Shown here: positions 55,032 through 63,848 of the stretch, one piece after another
How positions within the stretch are numbered: position 1 is the first letter of the stretch
Layout: the number at the start of each line of letters is the position of its first letter
DNA from: DAONFI01 sp035403485
Lineage (GTDB): Bacteria; Planctomycetota; Phycisphaerae; SM23-33
NCBI GenBank assembly: GCA_964536835.1
Contig: CAZIAZ010000003.1
Location: 1-64,000, forward strand
Direction: 5' to 3'
Length of the DNA stretch: 64,000 bases
Translations under genes and position numbers: made by a program
Notes under the pieces: generated by a model
Databases searched by the model: none
Told to the model about the DNA's origin: nothing
Seen by the model: the letters and a program-made list of their open reading frames with translations, nothing else

Positions 55032-56090
55032 TTATGGTATCCATCTGGTGACGATGCCGCCGGCTATTCGCGTGGCGAAGAGCGGCATGTGTCGCCAGAT
55101 TTTGATGGCTAATGAAAAACCGCTGTTGCCCGGACTCAGATTGGGCAGTGTCGTCGAGCGGTTCAACGCTATCTGGTAATGCAGTTGCGATGGCTCGAAA
55201 CCCATATGTCGTTTGAATGCGTAAGGGCCGGAGTTGTTTCGGCGGGTACGGTTGAAGTCGAACTGTCGCAGGCCCTGTTTGACGGCGTATTCCATAAGCG
55301 AAACGTACATTACGTTGTTTGCTCCGAGTTTCATGCCGCGCGGCAGTGAGCCGGAGAAGTAGGCTACCATCGTGTCGCGGAATATGAACGACACGACGCC
55401 GGCTAGCATTTTATCGCCTTCGAAAACGCCCAGCGTCACGCAGTTTTTGCCGTAATTGTTTTTCAACTCACGCCAGAGAGACCTGCTGTAATTCGGCGAA
55501 CCCAGCCGTCGCAGCGTATAAGCGTACAAGTCGTATACGTCGTCCATGAGTTCGTCGCCGATGCGCGGCTGAAGGATTTTGAGGCCGTTGCGTGTCGCCG
55601 CCCGCGCCTTTTTGGGCAGACCTTTGAGTACGTCGTCAGGGTCAGCCGGCAGCGATTTTATAAACGTATCGTAGCGGGCTATTACCGGTAAATCGAGATG
55701 CGAGGGCGATACGTTGCGAAGTTCGAGATATGCCGCACCGTGTTCGACGCTGATTTCGCGGGCTTTTTCGAAGAGCAGCCTTTCCGTGTCTTCGTCGTCG
55801 GCTAAAATGCCGCCGTATGTCGCATATGGAATTGAAACGAGAATTTTGCCTTCAAAAATGCTTTTTACTAAAAACAGCGGAAGAACGCCGGCTAAACTGC
55901 CGTCGCTTTTTTTTGCCGCCAGATGCAGCGGCGCATGACGGTAGGTCTTTTGGACTGCGAGCGACCACGCCGGCTGGTGAAAAACAGTCCCGTCCCGATG
56001 CGCGAGAACGTAATCGTCCCAGGCGGCGATGTCGTCGTCTCGCAAAAAATCCGCACAGCCGTCTGGTTGACCGTTCAAATGAGTGCTCAC
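55032..56090 (-). CDS. FemAB-family protein of the XrtA/PEP-CTERM-associated type
   Basis: This 352-residue protein matches the FemAB-like GNAT-fold group associated with exosortase A loci (TIGR03019). It shows DGTVFHQPAWSLAVQKTY (about 34-51), LAGVLPLFLVKSIFEGKILV, SIPYATYGGILADD and AAYLELRNV. A second GNAT half contains MLAGVVSFIFRDTMVAYF and LRQFDFNRTRRNNSGPYAFK. FemAB proteins transfer aminoacyl or other acyl groups; the substrate in these loci is unknown. It starts only 4 bp after the AAA-kinase gene. Confidence 0.9.
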   Translation of the reverse strand: MSTHLNGQPDGCADFLRDDDIAAWDDYVLAHRDGTVFHQPAWSLAVQKTYRHAPLHLAAKKSDGSLAGVLPLFLVKSIFEGKILVSIPYATYGGILADDEDTERLLFEKAREISVEHGAAYLELRNVSPSHLDLPVIARYDTFIKSLPADPDDVLKGLPKKARAATRNGLKILQPRIGDELMDDVYDLYAYTLRRLGSPNYSRSLWRELKNNYGKNCVTLGVFEGDKMLAGVVSFIFRDTMVAYFSGSLPRGMKLGANNVMYVSLMEYAVKQGLRQFDFNRTRRNNSGPYAFKRHMGFEPSQLHYQIALNRSTTLPNLSPGNSGFSLAIKIWRHMPLFATRIAGGIVTRWIP

Positions 56091-56094
56091 TATT

Positions 56095-58026
56095 TCAATA
56101 TCTGTATACGTTGCCTGGAAGAAAGTGTCGCCTGTCCGTCAGCACAAGGCCGGCGAGTTTGACGTTGGCGGCGTTTAGTAGTCGTATGGATTTTAGTACC
56201 GACTCCCGCTTGGTGCGGTTCATGCGTACTACAAGCAGTGCTTCGCCGGTTGCCAGGCCGAGCATGCCAACGTCGGAAAAGCTGTTTATCGGCGGCGTGT
56301 CTATAATCACGTAATCGTACAGTCGCCGCAGGTCGGTCACGAATTCCATTAGGTCGGGCCCTCCGACGAGTTCGCCGACTTCGTTCGGATGAGCCTTGCC
56401 GGCGGGAATGAAAAACATGTTCGGATAAGCCGTCGGTTGGGTTACGTCCTTTATGGTGGCTGCCCCGCGCAACACTTCAGCTGCGCCAGGGGAACGGCGG
56501 CCTTTGAGGTAGCGTGATATCGCACCTTTGCGAAGGTCGCAGTCGACGACTATTGTCTTGTAATCCAGCCGCTCTATCATGACCAGCGCCAGGTTCAGAC
56601 ACGTCAGCGTTTTGCCGTCGCCGGTTTCAGGTGAAGTTATGAGATAGCAGAACCGCTCGTCCGTTGCCGTCGCAAGCAGGGAGGTACGCAACGCGCGAAA
56701 CTCCTCGGTAATCGGGCCGCCGCGATCCTTATGCGCAATGAGCAGGTCGGACATGTGAAGCTTGTTGTCTATCTGGTCTATTGAACGTTGTTTGGCGGTC
56801 GGCCTGGCTGCCGACATGGCCGACAGGACGCCCTGCGGCGTTATGTGATCCTGGGACAACTCATATATGGGCGTACGCTGCGGTGTTTTTACCGGTTCGG
56901 GCGGAGTGACGATGTGATAACCGGGCTGAAAATCCACGGTTTCATCGTCTTCCGGCGACGATTCCTGCAGCGAAGGCTTATCGCCGAGTGAAGGCAGATC
57001 GCTCTGGGCGATATCCTTCGATGCGCGGTCGAGTTCTTCTTCAATATCCTTGAGATTTATGACTTCATCGCTCGACGGCGGCGGAGTAGTTTTGTCCATG
57101 TGAACGAAGACCGGCTCGGAGGCGGCGGTATCGTCCGTGGTAGCGGCGGCAGGTTGCGGCGTTAAGGGGTGTTCTTCCTGCGGCGGCTTAGCCTCAGTCG
57201 GCGGAGCGCCGAAATCCCACAAAGAGGCTTCCTTGAGAACGTCCGTCATTAACTCGTGACTTATCTCTGTGACTTTACGGGTATAACCGGTAAGCAGTGC
57301 GTTATCGCAAAGCACGTTTATAAGGCGAGGAATGCCCTGGGTGGCGAAATATATGTCCTCTTTAGCCTGGGCTGAAAATTTTGCCAGGCAGCCTTCGCCG
57401 GACGCTATTTTTAAACGATAATCTATATATGCCGAAACATCATCCCTGGACATGTGGCCAAGGTTATACGTCAATACTATTCTCTGGCGGAACGATTCCC
57501 ACTGCGGTTCGAGCATACGGTTGCGAAGCTCCGGCTGGCCGACCAGGATTATCTGCAACAGCCGCTGGCCGTTACGCTCCCAGTTCGCCAATAATCGTAT
57601 TTCTCGCAACGTGTCATCCGGCAGATCCTGTGCTTCATCCAGCAGCAGCGCCACGAGACGGCCTCGCTGATGCGCCCTGGCCAGATGTCTTTCTATGTTT
57701 TCGAGAAGCGATATCTTGTCCTGGGTCGGGTCTATCCTCATGCCCAGCTGCACGGCAAGGCCGCGCACGAGCTGTTTGCCGGATTGCGGCGGATTCTGCA
57801 TGTTGACGGCTATGCAGTTGCCGGCCAGACGGCTTATCAGCATGTTGACAAGAAAAGTTTTGCCCGTGCCGACGTCGCCGGTTATCAGGACCATGCCTTT
57901 GTGGCTCTGGACGGTGTATATCATGTTGGCCAGAGTCTCGGAGTGAACCGCGCTTTCATAAAAGAACCGCTCGTCGCACGTCAGTGCGAACGGGAATTCT
58001 TTCAGCCTGTAAAATTCCAGATACAT
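56095..58026 (-). CDS. Fused AAA ATPase (ExeA/XrtA-associated) and BY-kinase (CpsD/EpsG-like)
   Basis: The 643-residue chain joins two proteins usually encoded separately. Residues 1-270 are an ExeA-type ATPase as in TIGR03015, with Walker A GDVGTGKT (50-57), Walker B LLLDEAQDL (127-135) and GIPRLINVLCDNAL. Residues about 275-425 are a Pro/Glu-rich, disordered-looking linker. Residues 430-643 are a bacterial tyrosine kinase domain with EEFRALRTSL (441-450), Walker A SPETGDGKT (465-473), Walker A' VVDCDLRKG (493-501) and Walker B VIIDTPP (573-579). The usual C-terminal tyrosine cluster is reduced to Tyr641 and Tyr643. It follows the Wzz-like gene by 11 bp and probably controls chain length and export in contact with it. 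Confidence 0.92.
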   Translation of the reverse strand: MYLEFYRLKEFPFALTCDERFFYESAVHSETLANMIYTVQSHKGMVLITGDVGTGKTFLVNMLISRLAGNCIAVNMQNPPQSGKQLVRGLAVQLGMRIDPTQDKISLLENIERHLARAHQRGRLVALLLDEAQDLPDDTLREIRLLANWERNGQRLLQIILVGQPELRNRMLEPQWESFRQRIVLTYNLGHMSRDDVSAYIDYRLKIASGEGCLAKFSAQAKEDIYFATQGIPRLINVLCDNALLTGYTRKVTEISHELMTDVLKEASLWDFGAPPTEAKPPQEEHPLTPQPAAATTDDTAASEPVFVHMDKTTPPPSSDEVINLKDIEEELDRASKDIAQSDLPSLGDKPSLQESSPEDDETVDFQPGYHIVTPPEPVKTPQRTPIYELSQDHITPQGVLSAMSAARPTAKQRSIDQIDNKLHMSDLLIAHKDRGGPITEEFRALRTSLLATATDERFCYLITSPETGDGKTLTCLNLALVMIERLDYKTIVVDCDLRKGAISRYLKGRRSPGAAEVLRGAATIKDVTQPTAYPNMFFIPAGKAHPNEVGELVGGPDLMEFVTDLRRLYDYVIIDTPPINSFSDVGMLGLATGEALLVVRMNRTKRESVLKSIRLLNAANVKLAGLVLTDRRHFLPGNVYRY

Positions 58027-58037
58027 CTGCGAAAGCC

Positions 58038-59708
58038 TCAGTTCATTGTCTTTTCAATTTTGTGTTGTATGAATTCTATCGGCGACGAATTCCATCGTGC
58101 GTATTCATCCGGCTCCTGCAGCCACAAAACGGTGCTGTACGTGGAGACGGCGATGGCGGCAAGCAGTACAAGGGCGACTGCCGGCTCAATCAGCCATGTA
58201 GAGAATTTTCTGCGAGCCTTGACCGACGGCGGTATTATTTCGCTTATCACGCCGTAGACCGGCAGATTGAATATGCGAGCAGCCTCTTCAGGCGTTGAAA
58301 CGGTACGGTCAAGTTTGTATAACAGGAAAATTACGGCCATGCCGAATGCAATGCCGCCGACGAATGCGAAAGCGAAAATCATGAGTATGTTCGGCGACGA
58401 CGGGCCCAGCGGCACTTCCGCGCGGTTTATTTCGCTCAGCAGCGTGCGACGCTTGGAAACCTCGGCAGCCAGGATGTCCTTGACGTTTTTGACCTGCCGG
58501 TCCCAGTAATCGTAATCGTTGCGTTTGGACTGCCAGTCTTCCATTAGCTGGCCGTAAATCTTTTTGCCCTCGACGTAGCTTTCCTGGGCGGCTTCGAAGC
58601 CCTTGAGCTGCGTTGTGGCGAGAGTCAGGTTCGCCTTTATCTGTTCTATTTCTTCCTGTTTGCCGGCTGCCATCGCCGCGAATGACTGCAAACCCACACC
58701 CTGCGAATAAATTTTCTGTACCACGATTTCCGCCGGCGTACGCTTTATGCGGTCTTCCATCATCTTTATGCTGGCCTGGAGGGATTTGACGACGGGATGC
58801 TCGTCGGTCATGTGATCCAGAACCCTGGCGGTCTCAAGCTGGTTGCGATAATTCTGCAAATCCTTGTCCATCTGCGCCAGTTCGGGATTGGGGCCGTAAA
58901 TGACCTGCGAGGGCGAGTTGTTCGAATCGCTCTCTTCACGAGCCTTCATGAGTTTGGCGTATTCTTTCTGGGCGAGCATGAGCTGGCTTTCCAGGGCGGC
59001 TTTTTTGGCTTTGGTCTCCTGGATGTGTTGAAGTATGACAATCGGCGTGCCCATGGTAATGCCGACGTTTTTCTGCTCAAAGTCGCCGCGTTTTTCGTTG
59101 ATGATGGAGTAATCTTTTTCAGCCTGCTGTTTGCGGCTTATGAGATAGTCGAGGCTGTCCTGCAATCGGGTGCGGATGCTCTGGCTGATGTTGTTTATAT
59201 AGATTTTGATAAGTTCGTTGGGAACTTTGGCGGCTAGAAGGGGGTCGGTGGCTTTATATGCGACGATGACGTAGTCGACGTTCTGCGAGCGGACCTCGAA
59301 TTCGATGGAAATGTTTTTCTTCATGTTGTCGATGAGCTGCTGACGTTCACGACGGCCTTTGTTGGTAAGTTGGCCGGTGTCGTATTCCCGTTCCAGCGGC
59401 TTTATAAGGCCGTCGGCTTCGAGTTCGTCGACAAGCTGTTCCATCGCGCTTTGCGTAATAAAATCCTGCGGGAGAGTCTTTTTGATTGTATCGAACGATT
59501 CGCTGCTTTTATCGTTGGTTTGCTGCGTGGCCACGTCACTGCGGCGTTCGAATACGGCACTGGAGGTGTATTTTTTCGGCATTACCCGCTGGGCGACCTG
59601 CAGGGCTATGATGCAGAAAAGCGCTGCGCAGAGCAGACATACCCTGCGGTATTTCATGAATACCCGCAGAATTTCGTTAAACGAAATGGATGTCGTCTGT
59701 TCCGGCAT
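58038..59708 (-). CDS. Wzz/GumC-family polysaccharide co-polymerase
   Basis: This 556-residue inner-membrane protein has an N-terminal membrane helix (about 22-40), a large periplasmic domain rich in coiled coil (about 150-420), and a second helix near 443-466 (LMIFAFAFVGGIAFGMAVIF). A third hydrophobic stretch lies at about 512-532. It sets polysaccharide chain length and pairs with the BY-kinase encoded next. The extra C-terminal helix is unusual for Wzz. The early YTSSAVFERR segment is typical of the family's first strand. Confidence 0.9.
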   Translation of the reverse strand: MPEQTTSISFNEILRVFMKYRRVCLLCAALFCIIALQVAQRVMPKKYTSSAVFERRSDVATQQTNDKSSESFDTIKKTLPQDFITQSAMEQLVDELEADGLIKPLEREYDTGQLTNKGRRERQQLIDNMKKNISIEFEVRSQNVDYVIVAYKATDPLLAAKVPNELIKIYINNISQSIRTRLQDSLDYLISRKQQAEKDYSIINEKRGDFEQKNVGITMGTPIVILQHIQETKAKKAALESQLMLAQKEYAKLMKAREESDSNNSPSQVIYGPNPELAQMDKDLQNYRNQLETARVLDHMTDEHPVVKSLQASIKMMEDRIKRTPAEIVVQKIYSQGVGLQSFAAMAAGKQEEIEQIKANLTLATTQLKGFEAAQESYVEGKKIYGQLMEDWQSKRNDYDYWDRQVKNVKDILAAEVSKRRTLLSEINRAEVPLGPSSPNILMIFAFAFVGGIAFGMAVIFLLYKLDRTVSTPEEAARIFNLPVYGVISEIIPPSVKARRKFSTWLIEPAVALVLLAAIAVSTYSTVLWLQEPDEYARWNSSPIEFIQHKIEKTMN

Positions 59709-59722
59709 ATATCACCGCGTGT

Positions 59723-60580
59723 TTATTGGCCTCCGCCGCCTCCGCCGCTGACCCATACGCCGTTGTCGTATGACGGGTCAAAGATGGCTCGAATGTCCCA
59801 TATGCCCTGCCTGGTTGCATCGAGCGGCGAAACAGCGTTCCATATCTTCCTGCCGACTGCTATGCACGGGTCGGGCTGAACGTAGACGACGTCGTTGGGC
59901 ATCAGGATGATGTTGTTCGACATGTCGCCGTATTTCGCCATCGCCATGATGTTTATTACCATTTTCTTTCTCGGCGACATTGGCCGTTCCCTGCGGACGC
60001 CTCTGTAATAATATCCCTTATCGTATTCGCTGCCCTGCTCCACTCCGCCGGACTGCGGCGAGTCGCCGCGTACGATTATTATACGCTCAGACCATGACTC
60101 CGGCGTCAGGCCGGCTTGCGCGACGGCGTCGAGGACGGTATCGCGACCGGTCCACTTTTTTGGGCCGGGATTTTTAACCTCACCCATGACGTAGTATCGC
60201 TGGGAGTCAAAACGCATGACGTCGACGTTAACAGTGGCTTCGGAGTAGTATTTCTCCGCAGCCCGCAGAATGTCACGCTCTATTTCATGCACGGTTTTGC
60301 CGGCGACGAATATTTCGCCGATGAGCGGCACATTTATCTTGCCGTCGGGCATGACGAGTATCTGCATGCCGCGCTTGCCCAGTTCCGGCCGAAATTCCCG
60401 CATGTTGTCGGAACTGATGAGCAGCAGGTCGGGCGGATATACGCGATATTCAGGCGTAGCCACAGGGGTACGCGGCTCCGGCAGAAATTTGTTGACGGAT
60501 TTCGCGTTATAACAGCCCGCTGCGAATGACAGCATTACACAAATCGCAATCGCAGCCAGATTTTTACAAGCAACACGCAT
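59723..60580 (-). CDS. Wza-type polysaccharide export lipoprotein
   Basis: From the ATG at 60580 the product is 285 residues with a lipoprotein signal ending in the lipobox FAAGC. The poly_export domain starts at YRVYPPDLLLISSD and contains ILVMPDGKINVPLIGEIFVA. An SLBB-like region with YYVMGEVKNPGPKKWTG and TVLDAVAQAGL follows. The C-terminus ends in a Gly run. It forms the outer-membrane channel or its periplasmic part. It is the first gene of the operon. The frame is open upstream to 60685, which would bury the signal peptide. Confidence 0.9.
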   Translation of the reverse strand: MRVACKNLAAIAICVMLSFAAGCYNAKSVNKFLPEPRTPVATPEYRVYPPDLLLISSDNMREFRPELGKRGMQILVMPDGKINVPLIGEIFVAGKTVHEIERDILRAAEKYYSEATVNVDVMRFDSQRYYVMGEVKNPGPKKWTGRDTVLDAVAQAGLTPESWSERIIIVRGDSPQSGGVEQGSEYDKGYYYRGVRRERPMSPRKKMVINIMAMAKYGDMSNNIILMPNDVVYVQPDPCIAVGRKIWNAVSPLDATRQGIWDIRAIFDPSYDNGVWVSGGGGGGQ

Positions 60581-60793
60581 CAAATTGTCGTAAACTCCAT
60601 ATCCGCATATCCTTACGCAATTACACCAACCGTGTTTCAGGGCTGACAGTCTTGCAAAAATATCCTCCGTGTGCCCAAAGCACATGGATACACTTAATCC
60701 GTATCGGCATTTTCAGACAATAAAGCTCAGCCTTTTTGACGTTTTTATCCCAAAAAAAATTCATTAATAGCCGGAATACTTTTTCATAAGCAC

Positions 60794-60823
60794 TTGACAT
60801 TTCATACCATGCGGCGATAGCAT
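60794..60823 (+). promoter_or_regulatory. Probable sigma-70 promoter of the PP2C regulator
   Basis: A perfect TTGACA at 60794-60799 and TAGCAT at 60818-60823 are separated by 18 bp. Transcription from here would give a leader of about 175 bases that includes the stem-loop at 60901-60940. Confidence 0.5.
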
Positions 60824-60900
60824 TAATGTGGAGCGGCTGAGCATCCGAGGATGTGTGATTTTAACCGCCGTTGATGAATCATATAAAAACAAGACGAATG

Positions 60901-60940
60901 CGTCCGTGGATTTAAACATATATCCGCAAAGTTGTGGACG
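60901..60940 (+). promoter_or_regulatory. Leader stem-loop before the PP2C regulator
   Basis: CGTCC pairs with GGACG on the outside, and GTGGAT pairs with ATCCGC on the inside (one G-U), with an internal bulge. It matches no riboswitch I know. It may be a translation-control or stability element. Confidence 0.35.
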
Positions 60941-61006
60941 GTCAGGCTTTCGGCGTTGACGTCAGAAAATTCCGGCAGCCTGGCAATCCGGAGGTTTTGG
61001 AATAAG

Positions 61007-63103
61007 ATGCCCGGAATCATCATCATTGCATGTTTTGCGATTATTATAGGCCTTTTATCGGCTGCGCTGGCGGTTGTCAGGAAAAGGCTTCTTGCAGCCA
61101 GGCTGGACCTGGAGGCTGAATCGGACGCCAGGCAGGATTCAGACGTGATGATGCGACAGGTGGAATCGCAGTATCACGCCTTGCTGGAAGGCATAACCGA
61201 AGGGGTCGTAATCGTCGATTCCGGACATCGTATAAAGATGATAAACCAGACCATGTGTGACATATTCGTCACTGACCCCAAGGGCATTTTTGAGCAAAAA
61301 TGTTTTGAGCATCTGTGCGGCTCGGAAAAACCGTGCGAAAATTGCCCTGGAATCTGGTCGATAGCATCCGGCAAGCCTGCCGTTTCCACTCTTGAAATGC
61401 ATCGCGCGGACGGTTCAAAGCTGGTCGCCAGAATACACTCAATGCCCGTCAAGGATAAAAACGGCGACTTGACCATGTTCATGCTGATTGTGGAAGATAT
61501 AACCAATCGACACGACTGGGAGACGTCAATCAGGCAGAACGAAAGGCGGTACAGAACGCTTTTCAGGGAATTGGGCGAAGGGTTCATGTATATAAAGTCC
61601 GAAAACTCTTCAAATGAGCAATCTGCCGTCAGTTTCAAAATATTGGATATGAACCCGGCCATGGAAGAGTTACTCGGCTCAAATCGAGCCGACATGATAG
61701 ACGCAGAAATAACACAGACGCCGCTAGGGAAGATACAGGAGTTCATGGAGCACATGAAAGCCGTTGATTCGCTCGGCAGTTCGGCTCAGGATGAAATTTA
61801 TCTGCCGGAACTCGATAAATACATCGCCTACCGGATATTTAGGCCTTCGAGCATGCGTATTGCGGTAATATGCCGTGAAACTACGGAATATCGGCTCGCC
61901 GAGCAGCAACTCTCGGAGGCACAGGAACGTGAACTCGAATTCGGCACCCGTATTCAGCAGACGATGCTCAAAGGCCGGCGGCCTGAGCACCTCTGCGGCG
62001 TAGAGGTGGCCGTACACACCATTCCGTCATATAAAATCGACGGCGATTTTCACGACTTCATTACATATGACTCCAAACATTTTGACGTGATAATAGGAGA
62101 CGTCATGGGCAAGGGCGGCTCGGCTGCACTGCTGGGGGCTGCCGCCAAGCTCGAATTCGTACGGGATATAGGCGCACTGCTTTCGGCGTCCGGCAATACC
62201 GAACTTTCCACGCCGGAGGAAATCGTCAACAAGGTCCACGCCCATATCTGCGAAAACCTGATGGAACTCAGCAGTTTCGTGTCGGCGTGTTACGCCAGGT
62301 TCAACCTCGATAAAAAACGGCTGGACTACGTCGACTGCGGCCATACCGCCGTCGCGCACCACCGCAGCGCTGTCGGGGAGTTCAGCCTTCTTCACGGCGA
62401 TAATATGCCGCTCGGCTTTTCGGATGCGGAAGTTTATGCCCAGCATTCCGTAATTTTCAACGACGGCGATGTGTTCGTGTTTTATTCCGACGGCCTTATT
62501 CAGGCGACGGATGCCGCCGGCAATGTCTTCGGCGAGGAACGGCTAAAACATCATATCACCATGAACGCGCAGATGTCAGCCGAAATCGTCTGCCAGAAAC
62601 TCATCGAAGCCGTAAAAACCTTCACCGGCAAACCCAGCCAACTTGACGATCTGACCTGCATAGTTGTAAAAATAATCAGCCCAAAAGAAAACAATGTTCT
62701 TATCCGCAAGGACATGAATTTGCGGCAGAAGCTGGTTGACCTTGTCGGGCTGAGGAATTTCATCCGCGCATGCTGTCAGGAGTCGCCGCTGACGCTTGAC
62801 GAGGAATTCATTTCCCGCATTGAATTGGCGGCTAACGAAACCGCCAGCAATATCATATTCAATTCCGGAGAATCTGACGCTGCGATAACGGTTATTTTCA
62901 GCATTTACGATTCGCAGGCTGTGGTGGATATCGTACATTCGGGGCAGATGCTCCCCGAAAAAGAAAGTACCTCGCCGGCGCTCGACGGAAGTGATGAGTC
63001 GGGATTCAGCCTGTTCCTCATAAGAAATTGCGTCGATAAGGTGGAATATGACAGGACTCCAGACGGGTTAAACAGAGTCAGATTGATAAAGTATATCGCG
63101 TAA
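61007..63103 (+). CDS. PAS-PP2C (SpoIIE/RsbU-type) phosphatase fused to a HATPase anti-sigma-like domain
   Basis: From the ATG at 61007 the product is 698 residues. An N-terminal membrane helix (MPGIIIIACFAIIIGLLSAA) is followed by a PAS domain at about 50-165 holding a Cys cluster (HLCGSEKPCENCPG) and a second PAS at about 175-305. A PP2C-type phosphatase domain follows (about 325-545; KIDGDFHDFI and VIIGDVMGKGGSAALLGAA). The C-terminus (about 570-695) is an RsbW-like ATPase domain with the N-box ELAANETASNII. Such proteins run partner-switching cascades with a STAS antagonist, which is the next gene. An alternative ATG at 60932 is less likely. It is divergent from the exopolysaccharide operon. 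Confidence 0.88.
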   Translation: MPGIIIIACFAIIIGLLSAALAVVRKRLLAARLDLEAESDARQDSDVMMRQVESQYHALLEGITEGVVIVDSGHRIKMINQTMCDIFVTDPKGIFEQKCFEHLCGSEKPCENCPGIWSIASGKPAVSTLEMHRADGSKLVARIHSMPVKDKNGDLTMFMLIVEDITNRHDWETSIRQNERRYRTLFRELGEGFMYIKSENSSNEQSAVSFKILDMNPAMEELLGSNRADMIDAEITQTPLGKIQEFMEHMKAVDSLGSSAQDEIYLPELDKYIAYRIFRPSSMRIAVICRETTEYRLAEQQLSEAQERELEFGTRIQQTMLKGRRPEHLCGVEVAVHTIPSYKIDGDFHDFITYDSKHFDVIIGDVMGKGGSAALLGAAAKLEFVRDIGALLSASGNTELSTPEEIVNKVHAHICENLMELSSFVSACYARFNLDKKRLDYVDCGHTAVAHHRSAVGEFSLLHGDNMPLGFSDAEVYAQHSVIFNDGDVFVFYSDGLIQATDAAGNVFGEERLKHHITMNAQMSAEIVCQKLIEAVKTFTGKPSQLDDLTCIVVKIISPKENNVLIRKDMNLRQKLVDLVGLRNFIRACCQESPLTLDEEFISRIELAANETASNIIFNSGESDAAITVIFSIYDSQAVVDIVHSGQMLPEKESTSPALDGSDESGFSLFLIRNCVDKVEYDRTPDGLNRVRLIKYIA

Positions 63104-63486
63104 ACTGTTTTCCTTGCTGCTGTCGATATATAATGGTGTGGTATGTAGAAAATGTTACTCAAAGTGACCGATTGACGATATTTGGTTCGGTAAATACTGG
63201 TTTTACACAAAGTTACACAAATTGTCAATTTGACAAAAATAGGTTGACAAATGATTGCCGTTAAATCAGAACCAAATGTAAAACAAGTATTTATCTTTAC
63301 GCCTGGTACTCTGAAAGCCGTTAAATCGGTCAGTTTGAAAATGTTCTTTGTGATTCTACGGTTTTTTTAAAATAAAAAAAGCCGCAGATGAAGGCATCCG
63401 CCGCCAGGCGGACAGGCGATAGCCTGATAAATACGATGCTACGGTTTTAAGCCATAGAATTTTTACTTTGTGGATAAGGAAAAGAT
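63104..63486. other. Intergenic region with a large imperfect palindrome
   Basis: This 383-bp gap between the phosphatase and STAS genes holds the nested inverted repeats described for 63146-63358. After them come an A/T-rich run and a small GC-rich hairpin (CCGCC/GGCGG, near 63400). The STAS ribosome site AAGGA lies just before 63487. No gene is supported. Confidence 0.6.
63146..63358. repeat. Large imperfect palindrome (element D) with TAGAA/TTCTA ends
   Basis: Three nested inverted pairs are visible. TCAAAGTGACCGAT (63159-63172) pairs with ATCGGTCAGTTTGA (63325-63338). TAAATACTGGTTTTACA (63191-63207) pairs with TGTAAAACAAGTATTTA (63277-63293). TTGTCAATTTGACAA (63222-63236) is itself a perfect palindrome. 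Each of the two long pairs has one mismatch. The outer ends TAGAA and TTCTA recall the A-C elements, but the core is different. An 11-bp direct repeat, GCCGTTAAATC, occurs at 63257 and 63317, exactly 60 bp apart. Confidence 0.5.
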
Positions 63487-63825
63487 ATGAAGCTAAACAC
63501 TGAAATAAAAGGTGACGTAGCTATCGTCAGGATTGACGGGGATCATCTTGACGCCAGCACCCACGCCAAATTCGTGCAACAGCTCAAACCTGTTACGGAC
63601 CAGTATTCAAAAATCATATTTGACATCGGCAGCCTTGAATTTATAGATTCATCTGGCATAGGCGTCATACTCGGCACGATGCGACGTGCCCGTGCAACTG
63701 GCGGCGACGTCAAACTTGCATGTCCGACGGAGGCAGTGACGTCGATATTCAATCTCGTGAGGATGAGCAGGCTGATAAATATCGTTCCGACCATAGATGA
63801 AGCCGTCGCCGGTTTTGGCCAATGA
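63487..63825 (+). CDS. STAS-domain anti-sigma factor antagonist (RsbV/SpoIIAA-like)
   Basis: This 112-residue single-domain protein matches anti-anti-sigma factors. The phosphorylatable serine lies in EFIDSSGIGVILG (about 55-67), the family motif D-S-S-G-[IL]-G. AAGGA lies seven bases before the ATG. It is encoded after a phosphatase that also carries an RsbW-like domain, so the two probably form a switch in which phosphorylation of this protein controls a sigma factor or another output. No sigma factor gene is adjacent. Confidence 0.92.
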   Translation: MKLNTEIKGDVAIVRIDGDHLDASTHAKFVQQLKPVTDQYSKIIFDIGSLEFIDSSGIGVILGTMRRARATGGDVKLACPTEAVTSIFNLVRMSRLINIVPTIDEAVAGFGQ

Positions 63826-63848
63826 CAATCTTGTATTTGACTCGATAT

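Larger units (their letters stand above)
60581..61006. other. Divergent control region between exopolysaccharide operon and PP2C regulator
   Basis: This 426-bp gap holds the upstream sequence of both transcription units. On the plus strand I see a good sigma-70-like promoter at 60794-60823 and a stem-loop at 60901-60940. No clear promoter for the minus-strand operon stands out. No additional gene is supported. Confidence 0.6.

Noticed and set aside
61007..63103. Evidence for sporulation because of the SpoIIE-type phosphatase
   Set aside because: PP2C phosphatases of this type are common in non-sporulating bacteria and no sporulation gene is present.
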